64,000 nucleotides of DNA from Ampelocalamus luodianensis (lineage: Eukaryota > Streptophyta > Magnoliopsida > Poales > Poaceae). Made by a program: the position numbers and the translations under genes. The stretch spans positions 424,611 through 488,610 of the forward strand of contig JAYEVH010000370.1 of the NCBI GenBank assembly GCA_036346255.1, written 5' to 3'. Within the stretch, counting starts at the first letter, position 1. Every line of letters begins with the position of its first letter. Below the pieces are notes generated by a model. It searched no databases, was not told the DNA's origin, and was given only the letters and a program-made list of their open reading frames with translations. Below, in pieces: positions 31,943-40,931 of the stretch.

Positions 31943-32205
31943 GTCGTTTTAAAGGCACAAGCACCCGCTGATACTTTATAGAGAAAAGTCATCACTGACG
32001 GTTTGAAATAAAACCGCTCAGGATAGCTCGACATACCACGAGCGGCTTTGAGTTAATAACCATCTGTGATAGTATGCATCACAGATGGTTCAAAAATCGT
32101 CTGTGATGACCTTATGTCATTACTGACCCATAAACTCAGACGGCTCACAAAACCATCTGTGATAACGTTTTTGAACCGTTTGTGAAGACCTTTTCTGTAG
32201 TAGTG

Positions 32206-32829
32206 GGGAGAAGACGGAGGCGGAGCTGAGAGCCGTGACACGGGAGGGGGACGCGCACACGCGGCCGAAAGAGCGGTTATGATGGGAGGCGAGGAAGAAG
32301 GTGACACTGCCTCCTTCCCCGGCAGCCGCGTCATCGTCGATGAGGAGAACCGAGAGGTCCGAGTGCACCTTCCGCTCGCGGTAGAGCTGGCCCTCATGGA
32401 TCTCCCTAGACGCGAGCAACATGGATGCCGCGTGCCGGCGAGGCGCTCCCAGTGGCGCACTTGGTTGACGCCATCACAGACGGCTTTGCAGACGTCGTAG
32501 AGTTTTGTTCAACATTTTCTCTTGTCTTTCCTTAACAGTTTTTTTAGGCTAAGAGGGTGTAGGGTATGCACGGGAGGGGTGGAAGGAGTCGACGCGAGTT
32601 TTTTTTTCAGAGGGTGGGACTATCGTCTTCCTGGGCAAGACTATCTTAGTTTTTTTTTTTTTGCAAGGACGATTTTTTCGGAAGGAGGTGGCACACGACC
32701 GCATGGGCATCTTCGTCTTCCTAGGCAGTGGCGGCCGTTGTCTTCCTAGACGATACGGTCCTCGTCCTTGGCCTCGTTAGTGTCAAGGTTGCCGACTCGC
32801 TCAAGGTCGAGCCTGGGCCGGCACGGCAT
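32206..32829. other. Genic-looking sequence flanking the CACTA element
   Basis: GC-rich and open in several frames (for example plus 32279-32500), interrupted by T-runs at 32598-32607 and 32650-32663. No recognised domain. It may be a degraded first exon of an unknown gene into which the CACTA inserted. Confidence 0.3.
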
Positions 32830-32837
32830 GATGGCAG

Positions 32838-33108
32838 TAGGGGCGGAACTAGAACGAAAATGATCAGGGTTCACCACTTCACCATACATATAACAACATA
32901 TATAATTTTGAAGTAACAATGTACTAAATAGTAATTTATGCGGCAAACATTGGCAAAATGCATCATCTGACTGGAGGTTGGACTGAACCGAGGTGCACAA
33001 CTTTTAAATCAGGGGTGCACACGTAGTATATATGAATTAATCTCTACTGAATTTTTTTTTGACCCGGTGTCCTGTGACACCGGATCCTTCAATGTAGTTC
33101 CGCCCATG
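32838..33108. mobile_element. hAT-type MITE, 271 bp
   Basis: Termini TAGGGGCGGAACTAGAAC and, reverse complemented, CATGGGCGGAACTACATT. The 8-bp target duplication is GATGGCAG (32830-32837) and GACGGCAG (33109-33116), one mismatch. Non-coding, with an internal short palindrome (GGTGTCCTGTGACACC, 33066-33081). Confidence 0.88.
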
Positions 33109-33218
33109 GACGGCAGCCTGTTATGCCCTGGGCTGTGCATGGGCCTCGATGGAGGCGAGTTGTGCAGTGCATGGCACGGCACGACGATGTGATCATGCTC
33201 GACCGGTATTGCCCGACG

Positions 33219-33737
33219 TGACCCGAAGCACGTCGTGCCCGTCACAGCACGGCCGACTCCCAGCTCATATTTGAACGGTATCAGTCATAGAATTCATTTT
33301 CATTCTTGGTGCCCTCCAGGTCCCGGTGAATTCATATTCGAAGCAACATCGTTCGCACGGAACATGAAATCTCGATGTTACGTAAGCCTTCGGATCAATG
33401 TTACGACTCAGCTTTCCGCGAGGATCCATCATCCATCCGTGTAATGCACGTAACATGAAATCTCGATGTTACGGATCGATGTTACGTAAGCCTTCGGATC
33501 GATGTTACGACTCAGCTTTCCGCGAGGATCCATCATCCATCCGTGTAATGCACGTAACATGAAATCTCGATGGAACTGAATGAGTAGACTATCTTTTTTC
33601 CCGGTTTACCAAAGGAAAAGTTCAAGTTTCTTCCGGATTACAAAGGAAGGCTCCTATTTCCGCTTTATAGGGCCTATTGGGACAGTTTCGTTCTGCTGGG
33701 AAGTCTACCTCTGTGGCTCTGTCGATGAATCAAATAA
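33219..33737 (+). repeat. Receptor-kinase upstream region, copy B blocks B1-B2
   Basis: Homologous to 27756-28570 (B1, without the MITE) and 26876-26930 (B2). Within it, about 100 bp are tandemly duplicated (33358-33560; each unit contains CGACTCAGCTTTCCGCGAGG and CATCATCCATCCGTGTAATG), whereas copy A has a single unit. B2 leads directly into the PIF-like insertion. Confidence 0.82.
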
Positions 33738-34282
33738 TGGCATGTTTGGTAAGATTCTTATTTTTCAAATTCTATTTTTGATTCTTCAAAAATCCACTCC
33801 TCCGAATCTGAGCTATTAAAGGAAAGTGTTTGGTAGTAGGTTGGCTCGGATTCAAGAATGAGAGGATTGTATGCAAAATGTCTATACTACCCATGATTTT
33901 GGCACATGTATATTGTTTTGTACATATTAGTAGCTTATTTATGTGGTTCCTTTGTATGTTGTTATTTTGGACATTATTTCTTTTAAAGAACTTTTTGGCC
34001 GAAGTATTTAAAATTTTGGACATAAACTCGAAAATGTCCATATTGTGATTCATCATGAATGTGAACTCGGTTATCCACTCGGCCAAATATTTTCAATCCA
34101 TCATGGAAACGCATAAACAGTAAACTTAAGCATGGTACAAAGAACACATTCTCAACAACGAGTTGCTCAATTTGTAATGGTTTCATTACATTAGATGCAA
34201 ACTGAGGATGAGTATATGAATAACGAATTTTCTGATGAGCTTCCATTACACGAGTACATTAAGCGCAATAATTCACAATACA

Positions 34283-37200
34283 TGTCACATCCCGTTTTTG
34301 GGATTGCGGCAATTTGGTTTTTGATTTCAAAACCTTATTTCAAATTATCCGGTATTTCTAAAAATCTCCTAGCTTCTTCTAAAACCCGGGTTTGTGTTTC
34401 AAATACCCTTGAAACCTGAGATTCAAATTCAATTTTAATTTTCTTCCTTTTTCGGGTTGGGCTCCCTCTCTCTCTCTCCTTTCCTTTGGGCTCAGCCCCG
34501 TTTCTTCTTGGGTTGGTCCAGCCCCGCTGGCCCATTCCCCTTTCCTCCCTTGGGCCGGCCTAGTTTCACCTGGCCCAGCCTCCTGGCCTTTTTCCTTTGG
34601 CCGCCTTGGCCTAGCCCCCTGGTCACCTCCTTCTTTCCCCAGCTGGCCTCCAACCCATTCCGGCCCCTTCTTTTTCCCCACCCTGACTTCCCATGTTCCC
34701 CTTTCTTTTTCATTAACCCGGCCGCACCAGCGTGTGTGTCCCGATGCGCCCGACTCCGGCTCCTCCGCGCCCGCCTGCTGCTCGCCAGCACCCATCGCCT
34801 CGCGTCCTGCCCCGGCCGCCACTCGCGACGACGCCCGTGTCGCCGCGTCAACACCTCGGTGCCATGCCGGATTCCCGCCCCATCCCGGCCCGCCGACGTG
34901 CCCGTCCCATCCTGGCGCTCGCTCGCTTCGCTGCCGCTGCGTTTCCCGCGTCAATGCTCGTCATAGATCGCCCGGCGATCGTGCCTCTCCCCGCCCATTC
35001 CCTCTTTCTCGCTGCTCCTCCACGCCGCGCGCCCGCCGGTTCTCCTCGCCGCGCCGCTGCTTGCCCTTGCGTCGCCACCAAGCGCCAACGGTTCCTAGCT
35101 CCTGCGCGCATATAAAGAGCCCCCTGCCCCTCATTCTCCCCACGCTTCCCTTCGCTCGTAAGCCCACCCAAAACCGCCGCTTCCCCATTGTCGCCGCGCT
35201 ACCACCATCGCGCGGCACTCGGTGAGCCTCGCCTGCCAACCCCGTCACGAGGAGCTCCCAACGCCGAGGAAGACGCCCTTACCTCCATGTTCCTTCCCGC
35301 CGCCACCACCCCTTCCTCCTGTCCCGGCCGCGCCGACCGACCGTGTCCGCCCCAAGCCACTTGAACCACCCCGCCGGCTTCCCACGCCCTGTGCCGCCCA
35401 TGCGTGTGCCACCTCCTTCCCAGGGCCGTCGGCTCGCCCGCGCCCCCACACCCGTGTGCTCGCCACCGCCTTCTTACTTTGCCGCCACCACGCCCGCCCC
35501 TCTCCGGCGCCACCGTCTCTGGCCATGGGATCTCCGTCCCTATGGGAACCCGATTTGCCCACTCACCCATCGCTTGCGCCGCTGCCACCGCGCCGCCATC
35601 GCTCTGTGCCGCTAAGCGCCTCCTCGCTTCTTCTCTCGTGGAACCAAGAAATGAGACGGGGATGAGTGTTTTGCTTGGTGTGGTCCTCATTTGCCATTCG
35701 CCTTAAGCCCTCTCCCTCTCTCTTCCAAGTGGGCCCAGCCACAATGCACCCCCCTGGACAAGGGCACATGGACTTGGTCCATGCACTATGCAGTGCACCC
35801 ATTTCCCCCTCTCTCTTTTGTTTCCAATTCGAACTTCATAAATCCTGTTCTCTCTCATTCTAGCTCCTAAAATAGTGAAATTTGTTTCTAAAATTCTATA
35901 AATTCAAGATCTTGCCATAGCATAGGTCTTGTTTAATTCGAGTTTATTTGTTGTTGCTTTAGTATTTACTTTCTCTCTTTGCTTGTTTGTGTCTTTTTCT
36001 CAAAAGTGCGTTCAGTCCGAATAGAGTTCAAGAAGTGGAGGCCTTCACTTTGATCAAGCACAAGATTATCAGACCTCTTGCCTTAGACCTGCATTTGAGT
36101 CAATACTTTGATCATATTGAGCCTACATTTTATGCAAAATTATATTCCTTTAAAATAACAAATTGCATGTTTTAATTCTTTAAGCAAATGTATGTTAAAG
36201 CTTAAGGTAGTTAAACACCCATTTGTTGGTTAATTAATTATTATACCATCCTTGATAATTGAATCCTTTTATTCCTTTGTCACCCTAGTAACTATATGGT
36301 AAAACTAGTATAGGTTGTACTTAAGCGACATTCTAATCTTGTTAAGTATTGGGACATTAAAATGTCCCAATCATCATCTCTTTAAACATGAAAATGGATT
36401 TGAGCAGTCATTGTGGGTAAATGGTCGAGTTGGTTGAGTTTTTGTATTTTACTCCTCAAAACCCTAATAACTTGTTGTTACCGTCTGACTGGACGGTATG
36501 ATGGATATTATGTTGATGGGTGCTAATGCAGCCCAAAGAATGTTGATGTGTGAAATGATCCGTCCTGCACAACCCTAAGGACTTAATCTTGTCATGACCT
36601 CCGTGTTAAACAAGTACAACCACAAGTCCGCAAATTGCAACTTGGCTTAGTAAATTTATTGAACCTTGAAAGTCGGTTTCACAGATGAACAATAAAGGGT
36701 GCAAGCTCGATACATCCAACTTGAATGGGACACCAAGGAAGGGTGAAGTGCCTTTTATGACAAGTCGTGGGGTGACATCCGCACCAACGTATGGGTGTAA
36801 CCCCATATGGGTGAGATGACGAAGGGTGAGATATTTTGAAAGGTTTCGTGACGATCGCTCAACTACATGACTACGAAATCATGTAGGTAACGAGTATGAT
36901 TATCTCTTGTGGGTACAGTGTACAACCTCTGCAGAGTCTAAACTGTTTAAACAGCCGTGTCTACGGTCAAAGACGGACATGAGAATCCTTACTCGAGTTA
37001 GTTCTATTTCAAAAACCTTTGTGGTGGGATGAAAAATATGGTGGGCTCACCTAGCCCTGAGATTGGATTTTCCCTGAGTGTTCGAACTCAGTGATGTTAG
37101 TAATTGGAGATAGCTCCAATCAAAAGAAGCATAAGGTAGAGTTTCCGACGGAGGGAACCTCTACTGATATCAAATATTGCACAATTAATCTCTTTAATAA

Positions 37201-37846
37201 AATGCAATTTGGTTAAAATGCTAAGTAATAGGAATTTGTAATTATGATAATTTAAAACATGGCTTTAGCAAATAAAAGAACCCGAGCCATCCTTGTTAAG
37301 CCTTGCATGTATATTATTGCATTGTGTGTTGGCTCGCGAGCACGGAAGTTGTGCTTATCCTCACTCTCTCCCCCAAAACCCTCAGAAACAGGAAATCCTG
37401 AGGATTACGACTACTACGAGGATCCAGAAGTTAGAGGCCCCGGAGATAATGAAGAGTAGTTTAGTTCTTTTAGTCTAGGTCTCACCTCAATACAGTTGAC
37501 TCCGTCGGTGCTTGCGTGCATCCTATATTATCCGAGCCTTTGGGTAATATCAGGCGCACACGGGTTTCTCCAGTCGCTTGCCTGTGGAGAGATGTGCTCT
37601 CTCACCTTTTTGCTTCCATTGTCGCTTCCGCTACTTTTGTAATGTAATCACTATTGGCATGTTCGCCCTTATTGTAAAACCTAACCCAACGCGTCTATGT
37701 AAACTCTGTTGTGTTAAATTAATGAATGATATGGTTTTACGTCATGTATGAATTGATTCGATGATGTATTTGTGAGTGCTAGCTATCGATCCGAGAATAG
37801 CACAGATTTTCACAGAGGATTCTAGATTACTAAACCGAGCCCGACA
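34283..37846 (+). repeat. Solo LTR copy 3 (3.7-kb LTR family)
   Basis: Starts TGTCACATCCCG and ends GAGCCCGACA, flanked by ATACA (34278-34282) and ATGCA (37847-37851), a 5-bp duplication with one mismatch. It is collinear with copy 2: pyrimidine-rich U3, TATA box (TATAAAGAG at 35111-35119), GC-rich leader of about 500 bp, AT-rich middle, and the GATTACGACTACTACGAGGA tract (37402-37421). It has no gag or pol. It is nested inside the PIF-like element next to the PORR fragment. Confidence 0.85.
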
Positions 37847-37870
37847 ATGCAATAGCGGATCAAGTCAAGA

Positions 37871-38170
37871 TCAAGAACATGGGATCAATGTTACAACCAT
37901 CTCATTTCTAGCTACATAAAAACTCATCTCATTTTCATCACTTGAGACAAGTGACACAAGATCGTGATTCAAGAGAAAAATCGATTCATGGTTGGGTAGC
38001 ATAGAAGACCAGTAGTCATCTGGGCACCCAAGTTCCCTTCTTATGAGCCATAACGAATGCATATTCAGAGTTTCATTCATAGACATCATGAGAAGTTTCT
38101 TCAACCGCTGAACTATGGTGAGCTCGTTTTCCCTGATGACATCATCTTCTTCTGCAACCAAATCAGCCAT
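37871..38170 (-). pseudogene. PORR-domain (plant organelle RNA recognition) protein fragment
   Basis: PORR proteins bind organellar introns and help splice them in chloroplasts or mitochondria. The 99-residue minus-strand ORF has the characteristic segment TIVQRLKKLLMMS, then LWLIRRELGCPDDYW and a hydrophobic strand-rich continuation. The LMMS, R-R-x-L-G and P-D-D motifs match the family. Full-length PORR proteins have roughly 350-500 residues, so only part of the domain is present. It stops at 37871, about 20 bp from solo LTR copy 3. Beyond that LTR the minus strand (33985-34246) is open but shows no PORR continuation. I infer a gene fragment captured by the surrounding element. Confidence 0.6.
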
Positions 38171-39560
38171 CTTTGGGGTGGTCTTACAGCATTGACTCCT
38201 TTTTATAGGGTGCTCATAAATCTAAAAAATGCGGGGGAATTTCTTGAGGAAAGCACTGATCTCAATGATCAGCCATCTGCATATTTGGCCCATAAATTTT
38301 TGTTTATCAAATTGACATATACCAATCAGAAATACAAACTCATACCAATTAGAAATATATAGCAAGATATTATGTATTTGTGCTACTACATTCACAGATG
38401 CTTGATAGATAGAACTGTAATTCAACTTTATGTTACCCAAAGTACTATGGGATGAAATTCGTACAACTAGACTGTAAACAGTGGGTGCAGATGGCTTTCC
38501 CATGTCAGGGATTTTGTTGGTGAAGTAGTTGATGTTGTTTGATGAAGATATCTGTTGAGCATATCAGATTGTGATCACCATAATTCAATACTAAGAACAT
38601 TCTGGAATTGCAACGATGTACTGTCCCATAATTACAAATGTTAAAACACTTGGTAATCAACTATGTTCCTCAAGAAGTCGTCCAAACACGTTGTGGTAGA
38701 CCCTTTGAAGCATTTTGAATCTACTAACTCAACTCGAAGCATCCAACATGGGCCTAAAGTCCTATGGGATTTCACATACTTACCACCCTTTAAGGAGCAT
38801 AACTCAACATATCTTCATAGTATTTCAGTCTAAACCATTTGAGCTTGCCAAATACAATATGTTTTTGGGCCTTACATACTAAAATGGCAAGCATTTTCTA
38901 TTGTTGAACAATGTGGGTTACATCATGCACACCTCATGTTGGATTTTAAAAATATCACCTCAAGTTGAATTTTAGAAATATCACAAGTTGGATATGTAGC
39001 ACTGATCTTTGGGCTATCAAAATCCTGATGGAGTTGTATCTTTTGCAAAATACTTATCCAAGTTTGTCAATTGATTTGTTTGTTTGGATTTTAACCCTCA
39101 CCATTTCATAAGACTTGTGCTGTTTCTAAAAACTTTGCAGCTGATCTTTGTTAGTTAAGCTGGTTGACCAAGCTTTCCAAGTCTTTGAAGATATGAAACA
39201 AAGCACTGTGAGCCGGATGCATACACATATACAATACTAATTAGAATGTCTAGAATTTGCTATACTGTCCCATGAAAAAAAATCATGACAATCAATTCAC
39301 AGATGTTAATTTGTGCCTACTACATTCACAGATGCATGGGAAAAAAAAATCCTCAATCACTCGTTTCATGACAAATCAGAGGCATTCACAGATCATTCAC
39401 AGATGCATGGAAAAAATCCTCAATCACTCATTTCATGACAAATCGAGGCATTTACAAATGCATTAATAAAATCATTCACAGATGCATGCATAAAATCATT
39501 CACTGATGCATAAATTCACGATCATTCACAAAGGCACTAATAAAATCATTCATAGAACAT
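38171..39560. other. AT-rich interior of the PIF-like element with short degenerate repeats
   Basis: No gene seen. Between 39295 and 39560 the motif CATTCACAGATGCATG and its variants recur about eight times in imperfect tandem, with one larger repeat (ATCCTCAATCACTC...CATGACAAATC) present twice. Confidence 0.5.
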
Positions 39561-39578
39561 TGACATCAATCAAAACTA

Positions 39579-40048
39579 TCAAGACAAAGAACATTGAGTA
39601 TATGATCGATCCACCCCAAGGCTAAAGGCGAAGAGGAGGGAGACAAAATAGGGACGGCAAGGGGGAAAGATGGATGACGAGCTTACCTTCGTCGGAGCCC
39701 GCCGGTGGTCGTCGGAAAAATGAGACGGAGAAGAAGTCGGGGTACCCCGGTCTCTAGGGTTTCGGTCGGCGACTCTTGTGCGTGCAGTGCATCCGGGCCT
39801 ATGGCAGAGCAATTGACGACCGGAGGTGGCGCAGTCGAGGACCCGAGGCGGCGTTGTCGAGGACCTGAGGCGGCGCACGAGAGGGTCGCCTGTCGCGAGA
39901 GCGCCGAGAGGAGACGGGGAAGCGAGGGATAGGCAAAGGGGTACGGGAAAGGGGTAGCAGCGCAGCGCGATGGGATTTGCCGGGGGCTAATTTGATGGGA
40001 TTTGCGGGTAAAAACTTCAAACTTCAATGGGTATTTTTGTTTATGCAA
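39579..40048 (-). other. GC-rich leader-like segment near the right end of the PIF-like element
   Basis: Open in two overlapping minus-strand frames, with Arg/Pro/Ser/Thr-rich translation. On the minus strand it lies upstream of the PORR fragment and could be the 5' exon of a captured or chimeric transcript. No domain is recognised. Confidence 0.3.
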
Positions 40049-40237
40049 GTTGGATTCTCACGAGGATCTCATGGAAGGCTACTCCTCGTTGCTAGTTCAT
40101 TTTTGAGACTACTCCTCGCGAGAATCACGATCTGGTCCTTTTGAGAAGTTGGGTATTTGGCACGGCTCCACGAGATTCTATTGAGAAGCTGGAGCAGGAG
40201 TTGTACCAAACATGGCCTAAATGTGCAGCTAGAGAAA

Positions 40238-40262
40238 ATATATCTATCTATCTATCTATCTA
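40238..40262. repeat. (TATC)n microsatellite
   Basis: About six TATC units; copy A at 26951-26962 has only a short interrupted version. Confidence 0.8.
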
Positions 40263-40389
40263 TTATCTTATTAAAGCAAAAATTTTTTGCCACGCTAGCT
40301 TTCAACGGCTACAAATTACTACGTTAATCGGTGAAAAAATATCTACACCACCGATTGTGATAGGTCCATATTATAACAAGGTGATTAAA

Positions 40390-40660
40390 GGGAACATATC
40401 TAGTGCTAATGGGTAGTTGAGTGCTAATGTGCTAATGCCAATCTTGACCCTTGATCTGGATTGAATAACCAAGATTAATGCGGCTCCCACCTCCAAACCA
40501 TTTAATCATAGTGCATACTCTCACCTCCAATACGCCTGCATTAAACACCCTCCATGCTCCCACCTCCAATGCCATGCATTAAACACCTTGCATGATCTAA
40601 CGGTCAAGATTGACATTAGCACCTTAACACTTAATTATTCATTAGCACTAAATATTTCCC
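40390..40660. mobile_element. Mutator-like MITE, 271 bp, long inverted repeats
   Basis: Termini GGGAACATATCTAGTGC and, reverse complemented, GGGAAATATTTAGTGC pair imperfectly over roughly 70 bp. The 9-bp flanks GTGATTAAA (40381-40389) and TAGATTAAA (40661-40669) match at seven positions. The paralogous copy A has a single AGATTAAAC here, confirming an insertion. A 9-bp duplication and long inverted repeats point to the Mutator superfamily. Confidence 0.82.
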
Positions 40661-40931
40661 TAGATTAAATATGTATACACAAGAATTTTGTAAAGAATAC
40701 ACCTTCTATATGAATATAACTCTTATATGAAGCTAGCACATCACCTAAGTTTGGTTCTCTCATATAACATAAAAATCTTCGTGTACGCGCCATCGTGAGA
40801 GACCTCTGGCAGTCAACGTGTGTCTTGCTTCTCTATGGACTAGACCTCTAGTCGCACGCTCACCCCTATTTAGATGCCAGACCATAAGAAGCGAACGCAT
40901 AGCCCAAAGCTTTCTCATCCTTAGAAGCAAA

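Larger units (their letters stand above)
31246..31985. repeat. Long inverted repeat (about 360-bp arms, 14-nt loop) in the CACTA element
   Basis: The left arm starts TTCTCTATAAAGTATCA (31246) and the right arm ends with its complement (31985). Innermost, 31581-31601 pairs perfectly with 31616-31636 (CCATTCCTTGATGTCAAGTC) around a 14-nt loop. Intermediate blocks also pair, such as GGAAGTGGCATCATGTATC, CAATTTCAAGAAGCATGGAT and AGGAGGATTGGTCA. The arms are diverged (roughly four in five positions match by eye) with small indels. Both arms contain a long (TA)n tract. A transcript through it would fold into a single extended hairpin. Confidence 0.9.
29030..32205 (+). mobile_element. Non-autonomous CACTA (En/Spm) transposon, 3176 bp
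   Basis: Starts CACTACTACAAAAATGC and ends TTTTCTGTAGTAGTG. The 3-bp target duplication is GGG (29027-29029 and 32206-32208). The first 320 bp and the last 200 bp carry many copies of CACAGACGGTT in both orientations, the subterminal transposase-binding repeats typical of CACTA elements. It encodes neither TnpA- nor TnpD-like transposase. The interior holds an intact 167-codon ORF, a GC-rich possibly captured gene segment (30200-30780) and a long hairpin with (TA)n tracts in both arms (31246-31985). Confidence 0.93.
33738..40217. mobile_element. PIF/Harbinger-like (Tourist-type) element, 6480 bp with nested solo LTR; carries a PORR gene fragment
   Basis: Terminal repeats TGGCATGTTTGGTA and, reverse complemented, GGCCATGTTTGGTA, flanked by TAA at 33735-33737 and 40218-40220. 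The paralogous empty site at about 26926-26935 reads TCAAATAAATGTG, with a single TAA, so the boundaries are well supported. Removing solo LTR copy 3 (34283-37846) leaves about 2.9 kb. I see no DDE transposase. The minus strand at 37871-38170 encodes a PORR-domain fragment and the right end (39579-40048, minus) a GC-rich Arg/Pro/Ser leader. It resembles a Pack-type, gene-carrying, non-autonomous element. Confidence 0.72.

Noticed and set aside
31246..31985. Assembly-artefact palindrome
   Set aside because: The arms differ at many positions and by indels, and the (TA)n tracts differ in length, which an artefactual inverted duplication would not show.
34379..35690. Multiple 100-190-codon frames on both strands in GC-rich DNA
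   Set aside because: This is the U3 and leader of solo LTR copy 3. The frames are not conserved by eye in copies 1 and 2, so I do not call a gene.
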